Under the pieces are notes generated by a model. It searched no databases and was not told the origin of the DNA. It was given only the letters and a program-made list of their open reading frames with translations. From the NCBI GenBank assembly GCA_033816765.1, contig CM066297.1, forward strand, positions 62,001 through 126,000: a DNA stretch of 64,000 bases. Reading direction: 5' to 3'. This stretch comes from Nothopassalora personata. Taxonomy: Eukaryota > Ascomycota > Dothideomycetes > Mycosphaerellales > Mycosphaerellaceae. This document shows, piece after piece, positions 12,720 through 24,000 of the stretch; positions within the stretch are counted from its first letter, which is position 1; every line of letters starts with the position of its first letter. Both the position numbers and the translations under genes were made by a program.

Positions 12720-14340
12720 ACTCGACTTCTTACTAAGCTTTCTACTTTATTCTATACCCTCTACGAAGATTATGTATACTTATGCTTTATACGTAGGAAA
12801 TCTCTATCGTCTAACGCGGAACTCTCCTAGCTTAGTTAATAGAGATTTTATAGCTTCTACGAGTAGTATATTCTTAATAGGAAGACAAGCGAGTAAGGCG
12901 GTCTGGTCTTTAGTAATGTCCTTAGTAATGCGATAGTCCTTTAACTTAGTAGGTAGACTACTTGATTAGTTACGAGCAGTCTCTATCTTTATATAGTAGT
13001 ATCCTCTTAAAGACGATATAGTGTAGTCCCTAGCGTACTAAAGCTATATACTAAAATTCTATACCTTAGTATATGCAATCTTAAACTCGTTTAGATAAGT
13101 TTCGAGACGTTGCCGAATAGAGTCGTTATTAAGTTTAAAGAGTTAGATGTCTTTTTCCGCTTAGGTAAGCTCTTCGCCCTTCGTAAGCGGGCTTATCTCG
13201 TCCTCGCTTTACTAGTATCGAGTCTCTAGTTCTTCGTAGTAAATCTTTACGAGATCCTCGGTAGCACGAGTTTGTAGACTAAAGTCTAGGCCTCGATATA
13301 GGCAATTTAGAGACTGTCTTAGGTTGTCTTAAGACGTTTACGTAGTGTTTTAGCTTCGGCCGAGATACTATTAAGCGACTTAATCTTCTTATTCGCTTTA
13401 TAAAGCTTCTCGTTAAGACGCTATACCTCGGTCGTAGATTGTATGTGCTAAGCTATAGCTTCTAGCATTAACTGTCCTAGGTCTATAGTTTTACAAACCG
13501 TTCCTCCTATCTTTAGTACTAAGTTTCTTACTCTTAGTAATTAGAATAGATTTAGCGGCACTCTTCGTCTAGGTTGTAATACTGTTACTATCCTAATTAA
13601 TAATTAAGCTACGATTCTCGATACTATTTAAGTAGGCCTCGATATCGTCGCACTCTAGACTAATGTTTGTTCTCTAGCTCTAGGCACTTTCCCTATAGTT
13701 CCTAGTAACGTTGTTACTTATATAATAGTATATTATACAACTATTATATAAGTAGTTTAGTTATATTAAGCTTATAGGAGACGTTTATGTTCTTAGAGAG
13801 CAGTTCTATAGTATTACTATACTACCTAGTAATCGCCCGCTTAAGCTTAATACTCCGCGCCTATAGAGCCTAAACCTTATCTTAAAGTACTAAGTCGCCT
13901 CTTACTTCCGTACTATTACTCGCCCACCCGTTAAGTAACTCCTTAATTTTACTATTCCGCTCTTATAGAGCCTAATACCTCCTTACTAAGTAGCTCCCCA
14001 CTAAGTACCTCCTAAACACTCCCCTCTATGGTAAGCCTCTACGTCGCTTAGCATCCTTAGAAATTAGTCCTTCCTCTATCTCCTTAGTCTCTCGCTTACG
14101 CTTATACTCGTACTTACTATTAGTAGTAGTAGCCTCGTAGCGAAGTCTCTAGTAAGCTAAGAAAGTCTATAGGGCTCGATCTTAATAAAATACAAGGTTA
14201 GGAAGTAGAGCCTATGTTTAAGATTAGCGAGATATATCGAGAGAGGGGAGCGTAGCGCTAGGTCCCGAGTAGAATCGGGCTGTCGTCTATTCGGGTGTAA
14301 GAGGTAGATAATATAGGTAGAGAGTTAGACTAACCTAGCG

Positions 14341-14377
<37 letters not shown>

Positions 14378-16250
14378 TATATATGTATTATCCTTATTGA
14401 TAGGACCTTAGGCTTAGCATTAGTAGAGTTAATAGTAAAGTAGATTGGACGACGGCTTAAAGAAAACGGCTTACGCTTATAGTAGAAGGAGACGATAATA
14501 AAAAGGTCGTAGGAACTAGGTCATTCAGCTATATTAGTATATATATATTGACTAAGAGATAATAAAGAGAAGATAGAGAGATATAAGCTATAAAGGTTCG
14601 GATATAGGGTAATATAGGTAGGAGGTAGGAGAGTAGATAGATTGTCGAAGAAGGAAACGTATAGCTATCGAGGTTGAGCCTTAAGATATACACGCGTATA
14701 TAATCGTAGACGGTAAGGAGAGAGCTATACCTATAGTATTGAATTATATATAGTATACGAGAAGCCTTCCCTTACCTATCTTCGTGCTCTAGTACCGTAT
14801 TATATATAGCCCTAAAATGCCGTAAGCCCGGCTTTAGCGTCTACTCTACGAACGCCGCTCTAGTCTTAGCCTTAGACGTAGAGGAGAGTAACGATCGATG
14901 TAGCTATCGCCGGGCTTCCTCTTCGTATACTTTATTCTCCTTACTATCGTATAACGCTATTAATAGTACTAGTACTAGTACTATTAATGTCCTTAGAGCT
15001 AACAATATACTATTACTACTTTTATTATTATTAACTTTAACTTTACCCGCCCTCGTTTAATCTAATAGCTAAAAACTCTTCTACTTTGCCTTCTTTGCAT
15101 TTAATGTAACCTTAGAGCTATCTTCCTACGTCTCGCTATCGTCGTTCTCCTCTCTTGCCGAAGCCGATAAAGACTTATAACTAGACTCGTCCTCGTCCTC
15201 TTCCTCGTCCTTCCCTAACTTCGACTCCTTCGATTAGCGCTTCGTACCGTACTTGCTTAGAGTGCGTAACTTTCGGCGATTTATAGCCGCGGATGTTCTC
15301 TAGATAGAGCGGGGATTAATAGTAAGGGTAATAGTAATAGTATTACAGCTCGAAGATATATACGCCTACCGGTGCTACTATAAGGCGATGTTACGGACAT
15401 TACGGTACGATAATAGTACGCGGTAGCGGTAGATATTAGCTAAGGGGCTAATAGAGGTAGTAGAGTAATAGGAGTAATAGCGAGATTCGATTAAGCTTAA
15501 CTCGCTTAGCTAGTAGGCGTTATATAGGCTATAGAACTATATTACGTAAGCGTAAGCGTGTACGTGTATCTAGTACTTCCTAAAGCCTCTTATCTCTCGA
15601 TTTAATTATGTACTTACGACTCTTTTACCTCGCCTAATTACCCCTAATTAGTATTTAGAGAGCACTAACCTAAGCTAAACGTACCTTACTTAGTTACGTA
15701 CTTACTTAACCCCTCTAGCTCGCTATTTTAAACACTTAAGGCTTAAATTAAACCCGTCTATTACATTAACTACGGCCTATACTACCGACACTAATTGTAG
15801 TACTAGTACTAGCACTAGCGAGCGGTCCTACTACGGCTAGCTAATAGCGCGTATAGGAGAAGTATAACGACTAACGATAGCGGCCGTCTTCTAGCTACGT
15901 AAGATACTAAGCGTAACCTAACTAATACTATCTCTTTACCGTCTCTTCCTTTGTATAAGCTACTAGGACTACTCCGCGACGGCGTAGAGCCTAAGCCTAA
16001 GAAGTAACTACTTACGTAGCTATATAGAAATGCGAGGGCAATTAGAGTACTCGCGGGTATAGACTAGTAGGCAATCTAGCGGCGTCTCGTTTGCGAGAGT
16101 AAGTAGTTATAGGATACGGACATAGAGACGATAGTATTAGTAGAGAAGGATGAGGATAAGGAAGAGATAGACGTAGGCGTAGGCGTAGACGTAGTCGTTA
16201 TAGATATAGTAGCGCTAACCGTAGAACTTATATATAGTACTTAAGAGAAA
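12720..16250. other. RIP-degraded region, no intact gene
   Basis: This stretch has the same CpA/TpG depletion as the left part but fewer recognisable repeat arms. On the minus strand at about 13,520-13,080 a frame reads as a coiled-coil-like sequence (segments such as RLNEKLYKANKKIKSLN and AEAKTLRKRLKT) when TAG is taken as former CAG. A second acidic and serine-rich minus-strand relic lies at about 15,260-15,060 (KLGKDEEEDEDESS). Neither can be assigned. AGCGCTAGGT near 14,250 and ACCTAGCGCT near 14,332 form an inverted pair around about 80 bp. Confidence 0.5.
14342..14375. repeat. (TA)n microsatellite, about 17 units
   Basis: A perfect alternating TA run of about 34 bases sits inside the RIP-degraded block. 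It has no gene context. Confidence 0.9.
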
Positions 16251-16256
16251 GACTCA

Positions 16257-16598
<342 letters not shown>

Positions 16599-16599
16599 C

Positions 16600-17710
16600 A
16601 GGCACTCCTACCTTTAAAGCCACCCGGGCCGAGGCATAATAACTTACGTTTACATACGACTAGTAACTAACTAAGCACTTCTAATACTATCTCCTTCTTA
16701 TACTAATCGCCCGCGCTACTATGCCGACTCTTCGAGATAAACTAATACGCGCTACTAACTACTTCAATACTATATAGTATAGCTATGTTACTTAGGCGGT
16801 ATAGGCTATATCTACTATTATACTCGACTTTGTAGTAGCTCGTAAAGCGGTAGACGAGGCTCGTTAGAAGAGTTAAGGATTAATTAATAAGCTAGGAGCA
16901 CGGAATATAGGGAATATAAGATAGAGAATAGAGGATAGAGGATAGGAGATAACGGGGCAAGCAAAGAGGAGGCATCCTCGACGCGGTAGCTACTTTCTAG
17001 TTATTAAAGACACCGCGAATAATAAACAAGATATATTAAGAAATAGAGTATATATTTTAGAATAGCCTATTAGATTCACGGTAGCTTTAGGGAAATAGAT
17101 ATATATACATTCTATTAAGGACTGTCGTAATAACGAACGTTATAATACCTATAGGGCAGCATTAGACCCGGTATTTAGTCTTTATAGCTATTATTCGCTC
17201 CCTCCCTCCTATCTATAATAGTTATAGCGATACCGTACTATTCGCTCCCTCCCTATCTCTACGATTCCGTATTAGCATACGGACGTTTAGCCTACGCTAC
17301 GCTACGCTACGCTTACGCTTACGCTCTTCGCGTATATAGCGCTAGTAACGATCGCGTGTAGAAGTAGCTAAGAATCTTATCTTATTATACGGCGCGCGAA
17401 ACTCTATACGCTTAAACATTACCTATATACGCTTAAGTATTACCGCTATATACGAAAGAGCATTAAAAAGGACTATACTTCTTACTAACCTATAATTCCT
17501 AGATCTTAACCTTCTACCTATCTATTATTCTCTGCGCCCTTATTTGCCTACCTATAATCCTTAACTTAGGTAGTTCTATCTACTTATACTTATCCTTTCG
17601 CGCTCTTTCTAATATCGCCGCTCGGCCCTATAGGATAGCACTATAGTCTTCTCTCCTATCCTTACCTAGCTATACCTTACAACTATGCCGCCTCCCTTCC
17701 TACTATCTAA
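16600..17710. other. RIP-degraded AT-rich DNA up to the isochore boundary
   Basis: No gene is readable. TACGCT and CCCTCCCT-like short motifs repeat (for example near 17,195-17,330). Composition changes to normal coding DNA, with CA and TG restored, at about 17,690-17,720. I take that as the right border of the RIP-affected block. Confidence 0.5.
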
Positions 17711-17778
17711 GACTACCTTTAACACACAATCTAACTCGCTCACCTCCGAGATCTCACCCCGAATCAGTTGAACGACCT

Positions 17779-19314
17779 CTACGATCGATGTGTCTGGACT
17801 CCGCCACTCGCACCGAAGGCTGGGAAGAAGTTTGCTTCTTGAGGCAGGAAGGTTCCTTCGCCTAGGTTGATATTCAGACTAGGCACTTGCTGCGCCAGTG
17901 GTGGAAGTAGACCCTGCGCCATGATGTTCCGGACGAAGTCACAGTGGCCACAGCCGAGCAAGCAGGCGGCGATATCAAGCTCCATGATGACCCACAACGT
18001 ATGGGAGTACGATGCGTTCCCCAGCCCGCTATGACGCTGGGCTGCAATTCGTCGTAAATGGTTGAGATGCTCTGCCCACATATTGGCTCCGTCTTCATTT
18101 TGCATTGCGGTGCAGATATCGTATACGAACAACAAGAAATGTCTGAAGAACACGCCATCAGACAGCAAGTCATGTGGAGAAGTCGCAGTGGCTGATGCTG
18201 CCAAGGCTTGATGATAGTGTTGCATAGCGTCCTCGAGGGACGATCGGCCACTGTAGGCCAAGTTGAGGGCGCTGATGGCACATATCGCGTTGTGCAGGGG
18301 TCGAAATCGACGAGCTTCGAGCTCAAGAGCGCTCCTGGCGGTGCTTGCAGGGATCAGTCCAAGACCGGAGGCGGCCTGATGTGGTTGTGGTTGAGCTAGA
18401 CGAGGAATGATGTACTGCTTGAAGTGAGCGAGGAGATGATCATCGGCGTCCCGAAATGTCGGTGTCAGTGGAGCAGTGGCTGTACCTGAGCTGAAGGCGG
18501 ATGTTGTGGTGGGCAACAGCTGTAGGGCTTCCGGAACACTGCCTCGCCGGCCTGCGTCTGATCTGGGAAAGGCAGTGGTGGACAAAGTCGGAGAGTCCTC
18601 GAAGCGGTCCAGGACGACCGTGTTCGGATCTGAGATTGTGGCTGCCCGCTTCACACCAGGTCTCGGACTGCGGTATGAGCCATATGCAGGGGATGCGCTC
18701 CCATAGCTCGCACCGCTTGCACGTCTGCTTTCATGCGGCACCGATGCTGCGTACTCTGGAAGGTCGAAGAAGCTCTCAGGTGTAACAACGACGCCATAGG
18801 TGCCAGGCTTGTGCGCTTCCGCCTTTCTCTCTCGATCTTCATTGCTAGCGAGGCACGCGAACTCAGGCATCTCATCGGACTGTTCCGTTAACGGTATTGC
18901 ACTGTATTGCTGACGCACCGCCGGGTCCCATACCGCATTTCCAGAAGTTTTGACATTTGTGAACTTGCTCTGCGTTGTCGGAGTGGCATCGCTGAAGTTC
19001 CATCTATGATTCCAGTCGCATTCTCGGTTCAGTCTGCTGCATGGTCCACATCGAGGATGTATCTCGTCACCTGAAGCATACAATTCAGCGATCATAAAAT
19101 GCTGCATTTGGGCTTGCTTGGACATACACTTGACCTTCCTTCCTCTACAGGTCCAGCAGCCGGCGCGGGATCGGTGAGACAGTCGCGGAGCTCGACCAGT
19201 GGACGATGTTGAGGTGCGTTCCCTGGCGGGAGGTTTTGAACCACGAGGTGCCAGTGTACGGAGCTGATCTCGCCGCCTGTTGGAGGAGGATGCCTCCCCG
19301 CGGCCTGTTTGCAT
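17779..19314 (-). CDS. Zn2Cys6 fungal transcription factor, probably 3'-truncated
   Basis: Two exons (19,314-19,128 and 19,070-17,779) encode about 492 aa. Removing the 57-nt intron (GTATGT...TTCAG, 19,127-19,071) joins the zinc cluster as CWTCRGRKVKC-DEIHPRC-GPC...NREC, the exact CX2CX6CX6CX2CX6C spacing. Without splicing the cluster is disrupted, so the intron is secure. Downstream is a Ser/Pro-rich linker and then an alpha-helical region of the Fungal_trans_2 type (from about YIIPRLAQPQ). Family members usually continue for 100-200 residues beyond the point where this one stops, and the stop lies only about 70 bp from the RIP block, so the C terminus is probably lost. The frame stays open upstream to 19,602. 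I prefer the ATG at 19,314, 40-50 residues before the zinc cluster. Target genes cannot be inferred. Confidence 0.8.
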   Translation of the reverse strand: MQTGRGEASSSNRRRDQLRTLAPRGSKPPARERTSTSSTGRAPRLSHRSRAGCWTCRGRKVKCMSKQAQMQHFMIAELYASGDEIHPRCGPCSRLNRECDWNHRWNFSDATPTTQSKFTNVKTSGNAVWDPAVRQQYSAIPLTEQSDEMPEFACLASNEDRERKAEAHKPGTYGVVVTPESFFDLPEYAASVPHESRRASGASYGSASPAYGSYRSPRPGVKRAATISDPNTVVLDRFEDSPTLSTTAFPRSDAGRRGSVPEALQLLPTTTSAFSSGTATAPLTPTFRDADDHLLAHFKQYIIPRLAQPQPHQAASGLGLIPASTARSALELEARRFRPLHNAICAISALNLAYSGRSSLEDAMQHYHQALAASATATSPHDLLSDGVFFRHFLLFVYDICTAMQNEDGANMWAEHLNHLRRIAAQRHSGLGNASYSHTLWVIMELDIAACLLGCGHCDFVRNIMAQGLLPPLAQQVPSLNINLGEGTFLPQEANFFPAFGASGGVQTHRS

Positions 19315-21031
19315 GACAAGTCTGCTGGTATTATGGTCGGTGTGCGGAATGACCCGTGCTTCGAAAGTGATGGATGCGAGGAAAGTAATCCCGACGGCGA
19401 AGCCAACGACTGTCTCGCAGCTGCTGAAGATCTTCTGGGCCAGCTCGTAACCTTGGATCGGTACCTTCAACAGCTTCGCTGTCACCGATCGAAAGAAATC
19501 AAAGGCATCGGGCCGTATGCTGTTCACCTTCGGGTTTGTCTTCAGGCTGTTGTCCGTATTGAAGCAGACCCAATACGCGACGTCCCGCTGCAGTGATTGC
19601 AACGATGCAAAGTGGGAAGGAGTATGTTCCTTCGCTTGTCGCCGCCGCCTAGAAATCGTGGATCAAAATGGTATGCAGCCACGCACGAGAGAGGCTAAGC
19701 AGGCGTGGCGAGGCCGTAGCATGGCAATGGTCATCACAGACAGTCCTGGAGTGAGGTCAATACAGGGTGGCAGCATTTTTTGCGGTTGTTCGAAGCACTT
19801 GCCCATCATGCCCGACACGTCTAATACTGCGTGCAAAGAACAGATGTAGATGGTGTGGCGTAACGCCTGAAACCTACCACGTGAGCTAGACAGGGTGGCT
19901 GCCACGCGGTTGATCATACAGATCACCCTCCAGCGGCCCCTGCTGTGCGCATGTCTTGCTGCGCCAATGATAGTGTCTGACGCGGTGCTTGTCAGTCAAC
20001 CATAAGCAAGGGGTGCTTCGGCACGCCCTGTGTGGCTACTATAGTCCAGGCCTGAGGCCCACGCTTTCGACAAATAAGTGAGTAGACGGACTCCCACGGA
20101 GGGTTATCAAGGAGCCAAGCGTGGTGTGAGGAATGTGATAGCTCTCCCACTATGTAAATATCCTCGAATGCCAACATAGGTGGCTTGACTTTCTTTCGGC
20201 GCGATGAGCCGCTTCGTCAAATCACCATCCCACGGTGCATAAATTATAATGGTCCCCATCCTGTAGCAGGAGCAGCAGTCGACGGCTGAGGAGATCATTG
20301 GGCCCTGCAGCTAGGAACGGCTTGTCAGGGCACCATCCGTTGTGTCTGAATCACGCATGGCGTTTGCCACCGAGGCACAAAGTGTTCAAATGTTGTCACA
20401 GACTCGTGTAAATTCGGGCTGCCATTCATATTGCCACCTCGAGTGGCGCCAATCGTAATACGCCGGGACCATGTTTGCAACCCGGCGAGGAGAGTCCGCG
20501 CCTTCTGAAGGATTCAGCAGGGCTCGGGAAGCAAGATGTCGTTCTTGGATCCATATATTTGTTTGGGGGGGGGGGGGGGGGGGGCAGGAATGGGTTGCCA
20601 CATGGCGTCAACCGAGCAGTATCATAATTTCAAGTTGGCAATTGAGTTGATTGATGGACGTGATGTTTCTAGAAGCAGCTCCGGAGCACAGCGGCGAGGA
20701 AGACAATTCTTGGACGCCATGCAGTCGCGCTCGTCACGCTAAGGGTTGTCTCCGAGCCGAATCAGCGGGCTCAGCCTCAAGTGCCAAGGATGGCTTACAG
20801 GCCCATGTTGTTCTAGACGAGGCACTTTTCGTGAATGTACAAAACACTGAAAGGGAACGTCGTGGTCAGGGGTAGAATCCAAATAGCTCCTGATATGGCT
20901 CATCGCGCCCGAGACATCTTCTGCCGGAAGACTTCAACAAAAGCATCATCCTCTCGCGTAAAAGTCGCCAAAGGATCCAGACCCACGCTTAGCCCACGTG
21001 CGTGGTAACACCATATGCAAGCCATTGAGCC
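19315..21031. other. Intergenic region; contains a G20 homopolymer
   Basis: It lies between the 5' end of the zinc-cluster gene and the 3' end of ECM29. I see no convincing gene; the short open frames have no domain character. A run of 20 G residues lies at 20,565-20,584. The part next to 19,315 may be 5' UTR or an in-frame extension of the transcription factor. Confidence 0.5.
20565..20584. repeat. Poly-G tract (20 bases)
   Basis: Twenty consecutive G on the plus strand, flanked by TTT and CAGGAA. Such runs are unstable, can form G-quadruplexes and are error-prone in sequencing, so the exact length is uncertain. Confidence 0.9.
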
Positions 21032-24000
21032 TCAATGCGTTAGCTGTGCCTCAGCGAGCCGGTCTCGAACGCTCGAAGCCACTTCAGTCTCGACTAGCGC
21101 GCGAACCTCACCATCGAACTCCTTTGCCAGCGACGATGACATCTTCGCTGCAGCGATCAAAGCCTCAGCCCTTGTCAAGCGGATCGCCTCAATCCCAATG
21201 ACCGGGCCGAATAACAATGATCTGAGGTCTTTCTTTGCCTCAGAATCGAGCTCGGCCTGTCGTTCATGTTTCTGTATCCTGTTGAATGTGTCTGCAATGC
21301 CCTGATAGGTACTACGCAGTGCGGCTTGTGTCTGCGGCTTGCTGATCGCGACCACGTGGATTGTGCGTCCGAGTTGTCGGGTCAGCATGGCGTCTTTCGA
21401 AACACTGTGATTGATTGAAGCGAGGGCGGCTTCGATTGCTCCTGCAACTGTGCTGTCTTTCCTACATCAAAGTCAGATCTCACACCACGTATCAGGCCAT
21501 TCCACATGATAAGGTTGCAACTTACAGCTCCTCAGATTTGCGGACATGGTCTTTGCCAATATCGATGTCCATCTTGTCTTCGTCAGATTCAGGCGTCAGA
21601 AGTGGCTCAACGACGTCGAGAACACCATCGTTGATATCGATACTGGTTAGTGCTCTCGCGATGCGGCCCAATGCCTTCACCGAGTGTACCCGGTATTCAG
21701 CGTTCTGACGCTTGGCTTCTCGTACAGCGAGCTGCGCATTCGTGTCAGCGAAGACTCATGGGAAGACAGACATCATGTGCTCCACTCACCTTCACGATAG
21801 CCGAGCGAACATTCTCGTGCTCCGCGTAGAACGTCGAAGCCACTTCAACGAACTTGACGAAGGCCCACAGCACATCTTCCTTTCCGTCCCAGGTCTTACC
21901 CCCCAGCGCCTTCTCAATCGCGGGCCACAGTTTACCAGCGGTGGCTGATGACAATTGCGTCTCACTGGCTGAGGCTGCCATGGTAGCATCGGCTATGGAT
22001 CTGGCGGCAGTATGCTTCAGACTCCATTGCGGAGACTCCAGGTGTACCGTGGAGAGGGCCAGTATCTCGTCGAGGTAGAGCAGTACCGCCCTCGACCCAC
22101 CCACCGCCTCGTTCCACGTATCCTGGAATTGCTCCTTCACCTGTTCATGAGTGTCGTGCTTACCGACGAACACGAAAGGTAAAGTCGAAGTCGCGAACTC
22201 ATTGAACCTATCACTCGCGTATTTCGCAAAGGCGTGGAGGATCTCACCCGAAGTAATGCTTCGGCGCGGGACAGTGCCCTCTCGATCGCCTTCGGACTCG
22301 AAGTATAACTTCTTCGTGAATGCCACTAGGCGGAGGACCTGCTTGTTGGAGGCACCACGGGCGACGTAGCCAGCGGCGATGGCATAAGAGCTCGCGACGG
22401 TTTCGTTGCGGTCTACGACCAACTTCTCGATAAGGCGGAGAGCGTCGTCTGCATAGGACTTGAAGAGGACCATGCGTCTTGTGCCAAGAGAGACTAGGAC
22501 ACGGCTTGCTCCGACTTTGGGGGGTAGCCCGACAGCGCTCTTCATCGCAGACTCAAGCTTTGGCCAGAGTGCTTTCATGGCGTCGTCGTCGAGAAGATCC
22601 AGACAGCGCTCGATGGCCTCCATGAGAGGACTGCTGCGAACACTCGATAGTCTCATGTCGTCGATCTTCTGCTCGGTCAAATTGTACTTCGAAGCGTTGA
22701 GGTGAATGTAGTTAACAGCTTCTGGCTCCAACGAGCTGAGCAGGCCGATGAGTCGCTCAACCAACTCAGGTATGAAAGGTCGCAAAGTGGCACCATTGGC
22801 TTTCTTGATGATTTCCAGAAGGGTATGCACCGAAAAAGCTTGCACTTCTTTCGCACTCGACTCCATTCCCGAAGGTGACAACAAAAATGGCAAGACATGC
22901 TTTAGCATAGTCGATGCATTCTTGGTGGAGCTATGGTCTGCTTCCAGCGCTCTTGTCAAAACGCCAGTAAGAGTACGAGCCAGCAAAGCCGCTGCCGCTC
23001 GAACTGACTCTTTGATGTCATCGAGAACTTTGAAGCATTGAGTCCAGATGCGTTCCAGATACCCTTCGTACTTCTCGAGCGATCTTCCCTGCACGAGGTC
23101 TGCGATCGCGGCGCAGCATGCCTGGCGAACGCGCCACTCTTTGCCCAGTATACTAGTCAGCAGATCGTCCATGATGGCATCAAAATGCTTGTCGATTGTC
23201 GCTGTGCTGTCGGGTATTAATGCATTCCAGATCTCGTTCATTGATCGCTGAACCCCGCCGTTTGGATCGAAGCGATATCTGTAAAGCTTCGGATACAGCT
23301 TCGGGTTGTCCGCCAAGTACCCATCGACGCTAGAATCCGAGAGCACCCTGCTGAGTCCGAACCTGCCGAAGGCAGCTCGACTGGACCAGATCGCATTCGA
23401 TGATGCCATGGACATGAACTTATAAACCAAGCTAGAGTCGCCGACCTCTGCAGCCAGGCTCATGATGTCCTTGTAAGTGGAGATGGACCCATCTCCAGTG
23501 GGCAAGGCACCTGGCTCGAAAAGCTGCGTGTCCTCTGAAACATTGCCAGCCAGTTGTTGCTTGTCGGAAGAGAACGAGGACACAAGCTCTCGTACCAGAT
23601 CATCTTTGAGGCTTCGGTCACCCTTCTCGTACACAAGACCGAGACCCCTCGAAGCAGTCTCTTGCACTAGCTCATCGCGATCGGACAAGCAGCGCCTGAA
23701 AGCGGTCTGGCACTCTGAAAGACGATCCTGCAGCTGCTCTCCACAGAACTGTACCAGGCAAAGGAGCCACATCACGGCAGCTTTCTTGAGGGCCGGCTTG
23801 GTATTTGCACAGTCCTTCAGAGTTCGATCCAGCAGTCTCTTCAACGTATTGGATCGAGGTTGACCAAGTGTTGCCGGGCTCTTAACGTTGACGTCCAGCT
23901 TCGTTGCCAGTGCGGAGGATTGCCATCCCAGTGCAACATAGCTCAGGGCCTCGCCTACAGTGAAGTGTGCCTCGGATTGTCTGATCTCGTGTAGTTTGTG

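Larger units (their letters stand above)
3600..12720. repeat. Mosaic of decayed inverted-repeat elements, RIP-mutated
   Basis: Two arm types recur. The forward arm contains CTTCTAGAACCTTCTACGC, CTTAGAAGTGGATTT and later AGTCTAGCGCTAGCC; traces lie near 3640, 5490, 7870, 8520, 9120, 10150, 11170, 12100 and 12610. The reverse-complement arm contains TATTCTAGAGGCC and GCTAGTACTAGACTAGC-type strings, near 6110-6340, 7110-7600, 9050, 9600-9830 and 11680-11860. Copies differ mostly by transitions, and CA and TG dinucleotides are almost absent. No intact transposase can be read. The elements look like long-terminal-inverted-repeat or foldback units nested in each other; borders are approximate. Confidence 0.65.

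Noticed and set aside
14342..14375. AT-run as a centromere or replication-origin signal
   Set aside because: A simple dinucleotide repeat in an AT-rich RIP block is not sufficient evidence for either function.
17779..19602. Full-length upstream extension of the zinc-cluster protein to 19,602
   Set aside because: The added 96 residues have no family character and the intron-corrected model works from the ATG at 19,314; kept only as an alternative.
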